Shown here piece after piece: positions 1 through 7,036 of a DNA stretch of 14,418 nt; the stretch's first letter is position 1, and each line of letters begins with the position of its first letter. Position numbers and translations under genes: made by a program. Source of the stretch: Xanthobacteraceae bacterium (GTDB taxonomy: Bacteria; Pseudomonadota; Alphaproteobacteria; Rhizobiales; Xanthobacteraceae); NCBI GenBank assembly GCA_030037185.1, contig JASHRR010001211.1:1-14418 (forward strand), read 5' to 3'. The notes under the pieces were generated by a model, which worked only from the letters and a program-made list of their open reading frames with translations, made no database searches and was not told the origin of the DNA.

Positions 1-114
1 GATGGTCGCTTCCCCGGGAACGCACGGCGGCGTACGAACTAGATGTGACCCGGCGCTCTCAAGGTCAGCTCGGTCATCCCCGGGTGGTTCTGCCCCGACT
101 GCGGTCTCTCGGAG

Positions 115-372
115 TTACGCTGTCGCATTTGCGACAGGCATGCATCTGCCTCCTGGCCGCAACTGACATAGAGTGCCATCGTATTCCTTCCACGTGCCGT
201 GTGTACATATGTAGGTACGTGGGTATCCACTGTCAGAAAGTGTAAAGGACTCGCCATCTCGGTAGATCTGGCCAAAGGCCTCGCAGGAACTACCCGCGGC
301 GGGAGCGCTTTCTGCAAGTGTTACGCCGATGAGGAATAAAGTCGCAGCACCTCCGTAGGCGGTGGCAGACAT
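115..372 (-). CDS. small cysteine-rich exported protein, hypothetical
   Basis: An 85-aa protein that I do not recognise by family. Residues 1 to about 26 look like a signal peptide: a hydrophobic stretch (TLFLIGVTLA) followed by small residues (APAAG). The mature part has four cysteines (C30, C56, C69, C77), enough for two disulfides, and the motif DSGYPRTYIC, which suggests a small secreted or periplasmic protein. The ATG at 372 is preceded on the minus strand by purine-rich AAAGGAAAACAGGAA. It is divergent from the gene at 616, and a one-mismatch FixK/FNR box (434-447) lies 61 bases upstream. Function is unknown; export is inferred from the N-terminus only. Confidence 0.65.
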   Translation of the reverse strand: MSATAYGGAATLFLIGVTLAESAPAAGSSCEAFGQIYRDGESFTLSDSGYPRTYICTHGTWKEYDGTLCQLRPGGRCMPVANATA

Positions 373-433
373 TTCCTGTTTTCCTTTCGAGTATCCAGGC
401 TATCTATGTCATCACATACGAGACGATGACATG

Positions 434-447
434 TTGATGTGGATCAT
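434..447 (-). promoter_or_regulatory. FixK/FNR-type box, one mismatch
   Basis: The plus strand reads TTGATGTGGATCAT, so one end base departs from TTGA-N6-TCAA. Its centre is about 68 bases upstream of the minus-strand ATG at 372, a plausible position for activation near -41.5 with a short leader. Assignment to the minus-strand gene is by position only. Confidence 0.45.
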
Positions 448-516
448 GCTGCCTTGCCAGGGGAAAGAAAAAGAGGCGCTTCCTCATCGGTATTTCTGCG
501 CCGTTTGGGTGCCCGA

Positions 517-530
517 TTGATCGGGATCAA
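517..530 (+). promoter_or_regulatory. FixK/FNR-type box, perfect match
   Basis: TTGATCGGGATCAA fits TTGA-N6-TCAA exactly and also the rhizobial preference for GATCAA in the right half. It lies 85 bases before the ATG at 616. With activation at -41.5 the transcript would start near 565, leaving a leader of about 50 bases. It overlaps an upstream extension of the reading frame, one more reason to take 616 as the start. Confidence 0.75.
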
Positions 531-615
531 GGTCATCTACGCGATGACGGGTCACACATTTGGCATGATTGCAAAAACGTTTTTGTCGATGCCAAAAGCT
601 ATCGGAGAATTTATC

Positions 616-975
616 ATGCATAGGTGGTGTGAGATTATTACTGTTTCCCTGATCGCTGCTGCGCCATGGTTAGTTACGACTGCCGGGGCAGCGCCTATAT
701 CGCAATCGATGTGGCTGCAGCCCGCTCTTACGCCACCGGTCGAGGCCGTACACCACCACCGAGGTCGGCGGAGTGGTTATCTAGGCTATCGGGGCAGCGG
801 ATTTATCAGCGCGGGCATAGGGGCGGGCGCTTTGCTCAGCAGGTTTCTTGGCACCACCAGACCCTACGGTTATTACGGATACGGACGGGGCTATGCATAC
901 CCGCCCAGCACTGCCTACAGGTACCGTCCAGGGCATCCGTATGAATTTGATCGGCAGCTTAGCGGGCGCGACTGA
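616..975 (+). CDS. Gly/Tyr-rich exported protein, hypothetical
   Basis: A 119-aa protein. Residues 1 to about 26 form a signal peptide (charged start MHRW, hydrophobic IITVSLIAAAPWLV, then AGAA). The mature part has a His run and HHHRGRR, a short Gly/Ala hydrophobic segment (SAGIGAGALLSRFLG), and a low-complexity Tyr/Gly/Pro tail with YGYYGYGRGYAYPP. This composition is common in small rhizobial envelope proteins of unknown function. The frame is open upstream to 439, but ATG 616 is chosen because the signal peptide starts there, CGGAGA lies upstream, and the FixK-type box at 517-530 would otherwise be inside the gene. A terminator follows at 987-1020, so it is probably monocistronic. Confidence 0.7.
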   Translation: MHRWCEIITVSLIAAAPWLVTTAGAAPISQSMWLQPALTPPVEAVHHHRGRRSGYLGYRGSGFISAGIGAGALLSRFLGTTRPYGYYGYGRGYAYPPSTAYRYRPGHPYEFDRQLSGRD

Positions 976-986
976 GAGGCCGATAA

Positions 987-1020
987 GACGCATCGAATGA
1001 TCGAGGCGTCCTCCTTTTTT
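987..1020 (+). terminator. rho-independent terminator after the Gly/Tyr-rich protein
   Basis: The GACGC / GCGTC arms (987-991 and 1006-1010) are extended by TCGA / TCGA (993-996 and 1001-1004) across one mismatch, with loop ATGA. CTCC and a run of six T follow. It begins 12 bases after the stop codon at 975. Confidence 0.8.
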
Positions 1021-1094
1021 CGCCCGGTTCGCATTGCGTCGGGCCCGGGAAAAACCATGCGCGGGAGCGGCGCTCCAAGAAAGACTTCGGACCC

Positions 1095-1757
1095 ATGGTC
1101 GCCATTTCGCCAGGAGACATCGCGCTGCGACCAATCGACCTGCCGCCACCGATAAAGGGTCGCGCCCTCCCGTTTCATGAAGCGGTGGCGCAGCGCCGCA
1201 CCATCCGCGAGATTGCAGCGATGCCGCTAACTCTAGCCCAGCTCTCGAACCTCCTGTGGGCTGCCTGCGGCGTAAATCGGAAGGATGGGCCCTTCGGCGC
1301 GCCGGGGCGGACGGCGGCTTCGGCTAGCAACTCCCAGGAGATCGACCTCTACGTGGCGCTCGAAGACGGCGTCTATCTCTATGAGGGCGCGACGCACCGG
1401 CTGGATCCCATCGCCGCCGGCGATCTGCGCTCCATCGCGATGAACAGCCGTCAGGGTGTCGGCTCGAAAGCGCCGGTTCAGCTGATCTACGTCGTCGATC
1501 TGCATCGTCTCACACACACCGTCGGATTCGACGAACCGGGCCTGCACGATCCGGAAATCCAGAAGTCGTATTACTTTGTCGACACTGGCATCATCGCCGG
1601 CAACGTCTATCTGTTCGCCGCGGCGCACGGCCTGGCGAGTTGGTTCCACAACTGCGAGAAACAAGCTGTGACGAAGAGTCTGGCGCTGCGTCCGGAGCAG
1701 AAAGTGCTGTTCGCTCAGTCGGTCGGCTGGCCCGCGAGCGCCGAGGCGAGGCCATGA
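1095..1757 (+). CDS. SagB-type nitroreductase family protein
   Basis: A 220-aa FMN-dependent nitroreductase-fold protein of the SagB/ThcOx branch. Members catalyse flavin-dependent oxidation or reduction; the substrate here is unknown. Visible signs are the N-terminal FMN-phosphate motif RRTIRE (34-39), LSNLLWAACGVNR (50-62), the conserved PGRTAASASNSQEI (70-83), DPEIQKSYYFVDTG (152-165), the helix AGNVYLFAAAHGLASWFHN (168-186), and the C-terminal GWP (211-213). Length and motifs look complete for the single-domain form. ATG 1095 has only a weak ribosome site (GAAAG), and no better in-frame start lies upstream. The stop overlaps the ATG of the next, broken gene (ATGA at 1754-1757), the mark of a former operon. 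It is cytoplasmic, with no signal peptide. Confidence 0.85.
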   Translation: MVAISPGDIALRPIDLPPPIKGRALPFHEAVAQRRTIREIAAMPLTLAQLSNLLWAACGVNRKDGPFGAPGRTAASASNSQEIDLYVALEDGVYLYEGATHRLDPIAAGDLRSIAMNSRQGVGSKAPVQLIYVVDLHRLTHTVGFDEPGLHDPEIQKSYYFVDTGIIAGNVYLFAAAHGLASWFHNCEKQAVTKSLALRPEQKVLFAQSVGWPASAEARP

Positions 1758-2240
1758 AGCGTTCCGGCAACACGGTGCTGATGACCGGCGGCTCGACGCA
1801 TCGGTTGAGCCCACACGAGTTCGTCGACGCCCTTGGTCAATCGATATGTCGTTGACGCCGCCGTACGGGGACATTGAGCTCGGGAAAAAAGGTTATTGGT
1901 TGTTAGTTTCGCGGCGGGTGTTGTCGCCGGCGACATGGCAGACGCGCCCGTGCAAGTCCGGGCGCCTACCTCTGCTGCGCGTCGATCAGCCGTTGTTCGC
2001 CGCGGGTGCCGATAATGACCGTGCTGCTAGCGTCGGGGAACGCCTCCGCCAAAAAACGAGATCCGCGTCAATCTTGAGGCGCCGATCATCTTGTCCGCCT
2101 TGCTGATCCCGTCGTCACGAATCCGCGGCCGGTCCTGATCGACGTCTCGTCCGGCCTCGGCTTTCGCACCGATGACACATATGGCGGTCTATCGCGCCAG
2201 CAAGGCTGGGGGCACGCCTTTACACTCCGCGGGGGCCCGC
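1754..2240 (+). pseudogene. DltE-type short-chain dehydrogenase, broken and scrambled
   Basis: Remains of an NAD(P)-dependent short-chain dehydrogenase/reductase. The start is clear: ATG at 1754 overlaps the nitroreductase stop and encodes MKRSGNTVLMTGGST, the beta strand and glycine loop that open the Rossmann fold. The text then jumps to SPHEFVDAL (about 1810-1836), which resembles the family's C-terminus, and stops at 1855. The centre of the fold reappears at 2055-2234: NEIRVNLEAPIILSALLIP, then VLIDVSSGL in a second frame, ASAFAPMTHMAVYRASKAG with the catalytic YxxxK in another, and HAFTL in a third. At least three frame changes and the misplaced C-terminus mean no enzyme can be made. The SDR assignment is firm; the order of events is inference. 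Confidence 0.7.
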
Positions 2241-2539
2241 CCGTACGGCAATTCTCTGCGAATGCTCTGCCTTCGGCAGCGTGCCATCGGGCCGGCGCAG
2301 TGGCCGCGTTCCCTGCACGAAGTTGTAGACTTGATGTCACCGGTAGCGTACGCGGCCGTGAAGACAGCGGTTTAACTTTCATGCGTAGTCTGATGAGACG
2401 TTCCGATGCCGTCCTTTGGACCATATATGCGCTTCTCGGCACGAATCGATGGGCGATACCATCTAGCAAATCCGTGGCAGTTCCAACGTCACGTTTGTCG
2501 CGTTCCAGCGTCTTCGGCTCGATAACATCCCGGCATATC
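2241..2539. other. stretch without a recognisable gene
   Basis: Reading frames stay open on both strands, notably minus 2086-2778, but no family motif or signal peptide is visible and the long frame overlaps the dehydrogenase remnant and the cytochrome promoter. It may be further decay of the dehydrogenase operon. Confidence 0.4.
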
Positions 2540-2553
2540 TTGAGGTGGATCAA
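2540..2553 (+). promoter_or_regulatory. FixK/FNR-type box, perfect match
   Basis: TTGAGGTGGATCAA fits TTGA-N6-TCAA with the GATCAA right half. It is 157 bases upstream of the cytochrome c ATG at 2711, so activation at -41.5 would give a leader of about 120 bases. Low-oxygen control of a cytochrome c is biologically coherent. Confidence 0.7.
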
Positions 2554-2710
2554 TGTTGCACGCATGAGGGCAATGCAAAGTTCATCAAAATGATCGCTGA
2601 TCAACGTCTCTGGGTTATCGCGCTGAAATCTGCAGCGTTGCCCGTTCGGCAATCGCTGATCTACAACAGGCGGGCATCTGCAGAAGGACGCGCGCGATGG
2701 AGTCATTGTC

Positions 2711-3187
2711 ATGAAACGTCTCTCAATGATTGCTGTCGCGATTGCGGCGGCGATGGTACCCGCGGCCGCCGACGACATCGTTCCTTACGCCTATCGCCCG
2801 CCAAAGATCGGCGAGACTTATGTGCCCGGACTAGGCGATATCATGCAAGCGATTCAATGGCGCCATATCAAGCTCTCTTACGCCGGTAAGCTGGGCAATT
2901 GGGGCCTTGCAGGTTACGAGCTTAGCCAAATGCTGGAGAATCTAAACAATGCTGCGCGACTGTACGAGAATATTCCGATCGAAAAGATTGAGATGGTCGA
3001 CCGACCGCTGATCGCACTTTCTGATGCCATCAAGGCCAAAAGCGGTCCGCGTTTTACTCGTGCCTTTACTGATCTGACTGGGACCTGCAACAGCTGCCAT
3101 ATGGCGGCGCAGGTGGGCTTTATTACGATTCAGGTTCCGACGGCCTCGCCGTTCAGCGACCAACCGTCCCAGACAAGGGGAAGGTGA
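2711..3187 (+). CDS. periplasmic c-type cytochrome
   Basis: A 158-aa exported haem protein. A signal peptide (1 to about 20: MKR, a hydrophobic Ala/Val core, then PAAA) precedes a helical domain with one haem c attachment site CNSCH (126-130) near the C-terminus. That layout resembles the four-helix class II (cytochrome c prime-like) cytochromes: a long helical region, including RHIKLSYAGKLGNWGLAGYE (51-70), before the haem site. The role would be electron transfer in the periplasm; the partner is unknown. The ribosome site is GATGGAG before ATG 2711. The last residues (QPSQTRGR) look unlike a natural tail, so a late frameshift may have changed the end without touching the haem site. A perfect FixK-type box lies upstream. 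Confidence 0.8.
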   Translation: MKRLSMIAVAIAAAMVPAAADDIVPYAYRPPKIGETYVPGLGDIMQAIQWRHIKLSYAGKLGNWGLAGYELSQMLENLNNAARLYENIPIEKIEMVDRPLIALSDAIKAKSGPRFTRAFTDLTGTCNSCHMAAQVGFITIQVPTASPFSDQPSQTRGR

Positions 3188-3256
3188 GACACGCTGCCCG
3201 TTCATCCAGGTAGGCACTGTCACCAGGGCATATCGCTCGGGAGCGCCTCGGCGCGC

Positions 3257-3975
3257 GCTGCGAGCTCATCCGCATAGGTAACATAATCCGCACGGATCTG
3301 CTGTTGTCGCCCGACGAGATGGACCTGGAGGCGGTGCAGCGCGAGTTGGCCGCCTACGATCCGGCCGCAGCGACGGCGGTGGAGAAGAGCAGAAGAGCGA
3401 GGAGTACATGGTGCGGCGCGTGCAGCTGTGGCGCCGGTCGTTCCTCACGCTGCCGATAATAATCTCATCGATGAAGGAGCCGGGCGGTGTGACGGTGGCG
3501 CTAGCCGTGCACATGGCGCAAGATCTCGAGGTCTTCAAATACGGCGTTCTGCTGTTCTGGCCGAATGCGTCCGTCCTCGGCACGACGGCCATCTCGCTCG
3601 CCAGCGCTTGGGCGCAGGGCGAGGTTTCCAGTTGGCGCGGCAGCCTGAACATCAAATTCAAGGACGCACCCGGATTTTATGCCGTCTACAGGGGTGCGGT
3701 TATGCTCGCGGTTGGCGTGGTGCTGATCCCGGGCGCATCGCTCAACGTCATCATCCTCGGCGTCCAGGCGCTCGCCGGCATAATGCTGCCGTCGGCGATC
3801 GTGTTCTTGAATCTGCTGCTCAACGACAAGCAAGTGTTGAGAGGACTGCACGGCAGCCAGTTCTCAACAAGCTGCGAACAACGTGGTCACCTGAGTGATC
3901 ATCATCGCGCTATTCGTAATGTCCGGTCTGGCGGCGCAGGGACTGCTGCCGGAGTTTTTCCCCGCAACGGGATGA
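3257..3975 (+). pseudogene. NRAMP family Mn/Fe transporter remnant
   Basis: The C-terminal half of an NRAMP-type divalent metal transporter, a proton-coupled inner-membrane importer of Mn2+ or Fe2+. The diagnostic part is in the frame starting at 3408: NASVLGTTAISLASAWAQG, FKDAPGFYAVYRG, the hydrophobic AVMLAVGVVLIPGASLNVII, and VQALAGIMLPSAIVFL followed by LLLNDKQVL, the conserved end of a late membrane helix. After about 3845 the frame shifts and the last helix continues as VIIIALFVMSGLAAQGLLPEFFP (about 3895-3963) behind an in-frame stop. Upstream, 3260-3390 reads IRTDLLLSPDEMDLEAVQREL then AAYDPAAATAV in another frame, faintly like an MgtE/CBS regulatory domain. The N-terminal helices are missing. 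It is not functional as written. Confidence 0.6.
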
Positions 3976-3991
3976 GGTGAGTGGAGCATCG

Positions 3992-4129
3992 ATGACAGAT
4001 GAACTCTCACCGCAAACTACCGCCAAGTGAATCGAGCGCTTGCCGAATGGCGAGTTCCTTGTCATTCATCCGCTTGTGACTCGACGGAAGAGAAATGCGA
4101 AACCGACAGCCTGGGATATGGCTCAGTGA
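3992..4129 (+). pseudogene. small ORF with an in-frame stop, hypothetical
   Basis: ATG 3992 with GTGGAG upstream opens MTDELSPQTTAK, meets TGA at 4028-4030, then continues in the same frame as IERLPNGEFLVIHPLV and a basic stretch RRKRNA before TGA at 4127. The composition on both sides of the stop looks protein-like, suggesting a roughly 45-residue gene broken by one nonsense change. I know no family for it, and the reading is tentative. Confidence 0.3.
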
Positions 4130-4461
4130 CTCCAATCGTCAAATGGTCGCTCATCGCCTTGCGGAGCCATCTGATCGTCATGGCCATGATGGTGTTCTAT
4201 CGCTGCCCTTCAATTCGCACATATTACCGGTTGAACGCTCGGCATTCGCGGCTACTGTTGGCGCTTTAAGAGGAAGTTTCCTGGACGCCAATCGCGGGAA
4301 TGGTCCGAACTTTTCGCTCGGATTGATTCTCGACAAAATGAGACAGCTAGCACCTTTCCGCCGCAATCACCGGCAAAGTCATTGCCCCGGGAAGAGCAGA
4401 AGGCTCGGACTGCGTCCATCGCAAGCACGACGCACTATCTCGTCGCCACAACACCTTCGCC
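4130..4461. other. stretch without a recognisable gene
   Basis: Only shadow frames are present. No motif, signal peptide, RNA gene or clear hairpin was seen. It separates the plus-strand metal transporter remnant from the 3' end of minus-strand PstB. Confidence 0.4.
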
Positions 4462-5265
4462 TCAGCCAAAGCGGCCCGTTATATATCTTTGGGTTTGCAC
4501 GTTCTGTGGGGACGTGAAAATGTTGTGGCTCGAATCGAATTCAAGCAATGCGCCCAGATACATGAAACCTGCGTAGTCCGAAATTCGCGCAGCTTGTTCC
4601 ATGTTGTGGGTAATAATTGCGATCGTATGATCGACTTTAAGCTCGTGGATGGTTTCCTCAATTTTTGACGTCGTCATCGGGTCAAGCGCTGAACATGGCT
4701 CGTCGAGCAGGATCACATCGGGCTGGAGCGCCACAGTACGAGCGATGCAAAGCCGCTGCTGCTGGCCTCCCGAAAGCCCAAGCCCGTCGGCCGAGAGATC
4801 ATCCTTCACCTCATTCCAGAGGGCTGCGCGCCGCAATGCAGACTCGATGCGATCATCCATCTCGGCCCTGGACAGTCGTTCATAGAGGCCGATCCCAAAG
4901 GCGACGTTGTCATAGATGGACATCGGAAATGGCGTAGGTATCTGGTACACCATGCCGACGCGGGCGCGCAGCAGGTTGAGGTCGACATCTCGCGCGAGTA
5001 TGTTCTTGCCGTCGAGCAGGACTTCTCCCTCCGCCCGGTGACCTGGATAGAGTTCGTAGATGCGGTTGAAGACACGCAGAAATGTGGATTTGCCGCATCC
5101 CGACGGTCCGATCAGGGCGGTGACCTGGTTGGCGTAGAGGGGCATCGAGATATCCTTTAACGCCCAAGTTTCTCCATAATAGAAGTCGAGATGACGCACG
5201 ATGATCTTCGCGTGTAGCGTGGGACTACGCGATGGGGGAGAAGTAGAATAGTTGACCTCGGCCAT
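4462..5265 (-). CDS. pstB: PstB phosphate ABC transporter ATP-binding protein
   Basis: A 267-aa ATPase of the high-affinity phosphate importer PstSCAB, working on the cytoplasmic face of the inner membrane. All motifs are intact: Walker [10 protein letters not shown] (53-61), Q-loop Q108 in [16 protein letters not shown] (105-120), signature [14 protein letters not shown] (164-177), Walker B ILLDEP (185-190) with catalytic E189, D-loop SALDP, and H-loop H220 in [20 protein letters not shown] after the Q-loop and the THNMxQAARxSD pattern are typical of PstB. The length is normal. ATG 5265 is preferred over the upstream TTG at 5283, which adds only MRSQVV; AGGT lies upstream. No pstS, pstC, pstA or phoU is adjacent, so it is a solitary copy, perhaps a paralogue. 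Confidence 0.92.
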   Translation of the reverse strand: MAEVNYSTSPPSRSPTLHAKIIVRHLDFYYGETWALKDISMPLYANQVTALIGPSGCGKSTFLRVFNRIYELYPGHRAEGEVLLDGKNILARDVDLNLLRARVGMVYQIPTPFPMSIYDNVAFGIGLYERLSRAEMDDRIESALRRAALWNEVKDDLSADGLGLSGGQQQRLCIARTVALQPDVILLDEPCSALDPMTTSKIEETIHELKVDHTIAIITHNMEQAARISDYAGFMYLGALLEFDSSHNIFTSPQNVQTQRYITGRFG

Positions 5266-5283
5266 GACGACCTGTGATCTCAA

Positions 5284-5925
5284 ACCGGACTTAGTCGTTG
5301 CAAAATGATGAACACCGAAGGCACTGCTTCATTGCGATAGGTCATTCACGAAACTGTCATCCAACGCACGGAACTCGCATGGTGAGTGACCCACAGTCGC
5401 AAGCGCTTGCCTTTCCGTCACGAAACGATTTAGGTCTCAACGACGCCTAATGGAATGGTCCGGCCGTGCTCCTGCCTCACCGGCGAGTGATGCTGGAATG
5501 GGGGGAGGGTCAAACGGAGCACCCGTCATGTCCAACAAATTAATCGCGACCAATGCCACGATGGGCATCGATATCGCAGGAACTCGTTCCACGTCGCCGG
5601 TCTCGATCGACGCGGCGCGATCGTGGTGAGGCAGAAGTGGAACGAAAGAACAAAGCTTATCGAGAAACATGTCTGCGATCGCACTGCCCGCACCACCGAC
5701 GCGTCCCGGCACGCCCGCGAGTACGCGAGTGTCGGAGGAAACCATTGTTGGCGCTCCTTCCGCTTGCTTGAAACGGGTCTGCCGAGGTGAAGATGAGCGC
5801 GACGTGCAAAACTTTGGGCCTGTCACTCCTTCGGCACCCGCCCCAAAGCCAATGTCACCGCAGCATGCTTTGTTCCGTTCGCAGTAGCAGGCGGGGAAGC
5901 TGAGTCTGGAGACTATCAGCGGGGC
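5284..5925. other. stretch without a recognisable gene; contains a short direct repeat
   Basis: It holds the upstream region of pstB and a long minus-strand open frame with no family motif. A 28-base segment at 5641-5668 matches 9795-9822 with one mismatch, i.e. the first codons of the coiled-coil gene at 9789; the match ends abruptly, so this is a displaced fragment. A loose Pho-box-like site is discussed under findings. Confidence 0.45.
5641..5668 (+). repeat. direct repeat of the 5' end of the gene at 9789 (copy A)
   Basis: The first 24 bases (5641-5664) are identical to 9795-9818, and 27 of 28 match over 5641-5668 versus 9795-9822. Read in the frame of the intact gene it gives NERTKLIEK. 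A 24-base identity by chance in 14 kb is negligible, so the two segments share ancestry. Confidence 0.7.
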
Positions 5926-6243
5926 TTTGCGCGTAATGGAAGTTTTCCCCGTGCTTGGCATACCACCAGTAATACCGTGGAATTGGACGGAGCTGAGGCG
6001 TGGCGCGGTCGGATAGGGCCAGAAAACCTCGTCGATGTAGCACCATCCCCATCCTTCCGGCGGATCGTAGCCTTCGATGATGGGGTGTCCGGTCGCACGG
6101 AAATGTTTGGTAGCGTGGCGATTCAGCGAGCCATCACAATAGCGTGGCCGCACGTCCGGCATAGCCGCAAGCCACCTCGAGCCAGTTTTCAAGCACTCCT
6201 CGCAGTTTTCGTGACACTGGTTCCCAATGGGGTTGGTAAGCAT
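5926..6243 (-). pseudogene. UBP-type zinc-finger protein, frameshifted
   Basis: A remnant of the small bacterial proteins built on a UBP (ubiquitin protease-type) zinc finger, often encoded beside flavoproteins. From ATG 6243 the frame reads NCEECLKTGSRW (first Cys pair). It then slips: the expected LRLCRTCGHA, with a second Cys pair and His, is only in the neighbouring frame, and the original frame resumes at YCDGSLNRHATKHF, then RATGHPIIEGYDPPEGWGWCY. After IDEVF another shift moves the tail ALSDRATPQLRPIPRYYW into a third frame. The two middle slips compensate each other, so the first frame stays open while losing the CRTCGH ligands. Even if translated it could not bind zinc normally. It overlaps the end of the flavoprotein remnant, the usual order for this pair. 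Confidence 0.75.
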
Positions 6244-6261
6244 TAACCAGGAAAGCGACCG

Positions 6262-6655
6262 TTGCACCTGGGCGCCTTCACCGACCACCCCGGCAACGCG
6301 CTTCACGGAACCGGATCGGACGTCGCGCTGATCGCAAACACGGACGCACGCGCGTCTCCAACGGCCGACTTGCGCGGCCGGCCTCCTTACCGGTCAACAA
6401 GAAGCCTTTCGGGTCGAGGGCAACGCCGGACCCCGCAAGCCAATCCGCGTTCGGATCGGCGCCGATGAAAAGGAACAGGTGGCGCACCGGTCGGCGCATC
6501 TGTTCGCCCGACTGGCCCCGCGGGAGGATTGAGTCCGTGCATGCCTCCACGCTCTTCAAGACCGGTGATGCTCGTTTGCGTGAAGCGCGACGTTGGGTAG
6601 TCCCGCAATTCGGTCGACGAGATAGCGCGACACCCGCGCTCCTAGGTTCAAGCGG
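6262..6655 (-). pseudogene. thioredoxin-reductase-like FAD oxidoreductase, C-terminal remnant
   Basis: The C-terminal part of a pyridine-nucleotide-disulfide/thioredoxin-reductase-like flavoprotein of the type that carries a cyclic-nucleotide-binding domain in many alphaproteobacteria. Fragments in order on the minus strand: GARVSRYLVDRIAGLPNVAL, TSITGLEERGGM in another frame, RRPVRHLFLFIGADPNADWL then AGSGVALDPKGFLLTGKEAG in a third, and finally VKRVAGVVGEGAQV (about 6303-6265). The FAD-contacting FAIGDVRSGS stretch expected before VKRVA is disrupted. The N-terminal FAD and NADPH domains are absent from the window. The UBP zinc-finger remnant follows at once, matching a known gene pair. Confidence 0.75.
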
Positions 6656-6910
6656 CGGCCCAATGCAGCTCATTCGCGACTAGGGTCGCAGCGCCCCCCA
6701 TCAGAGCCTCTGGTCGTAGTTGGTCGTGAACGGGCCGGGGACGGCTTGTGTCCGGGAGGACGGCGATGTCGCGCACCGCTCTACCGCTTGGGGGACCACC
6801 GGCCGCACACAGACGAAGCAAATGACGGTCCGAGCAATCGGCTCAAAGTGCTTCATCCCGATCGTGCCGCCGTCGGAGGCACTTGTGCTTGCCCGCGTTA
6901 CTGGATCACC
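6656..6910. other. stretch without a recognisable gene
   Basis: It lies between the flavoprotein remnant and the left border of the DUF992 repeat. Open frames exist on both strands, but no family motif or ribosome site supports them. Confidence 0.4.
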
Positions 6911-6931
6911 GACACGGGCTTTGGCGAACAG

Positions 6932-6945
6932 TTGATGGATCTCAA
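6932..6945 (+). promoter_or_regulatory. FixK/FNR-type box, perfect match (DUF992 copy 1)
   Basis: TTGATGGATCTCAA fits TTGA-N6-TCAA and lies 91 bases before ATG 7037. The same position in copy 2 has TTGATCTATCTCAA: three of the six spacer bases differ while all eight contact bases are kept. Confidence 0.7.
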
Positions 6946-7036
6946 TGCGTTGAGGTTGGGGCTCTGTCAAAAAAATAACGTTCCGGCGATCAATAATCGA
7001 CGGGGATCCATGCCACGAAAGAAAAGGAGCAAACAT

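Noticed and set aside
546..575. Sigma-54 (-24/-12) promoter at TTGGCATGATTGC
   Set aside because: The GG to GC spacing is seven bases instead of ten.
2086..2778. Long minus-strand open frame (230 aa)
   Set aside because: It overlaps the dehydrogenase remnant, the FixK box and the signal peptide of the cytochrome, and shows no family motif. It is a GC-driven shadow.
5437..6306. 289-aa minus-strand frame as an intact gene
   Set aside because: It joins the end of the flavoprotein remnant, a damaged UBP zinc finger and unrelated text. Frame comparison shows slips inside.
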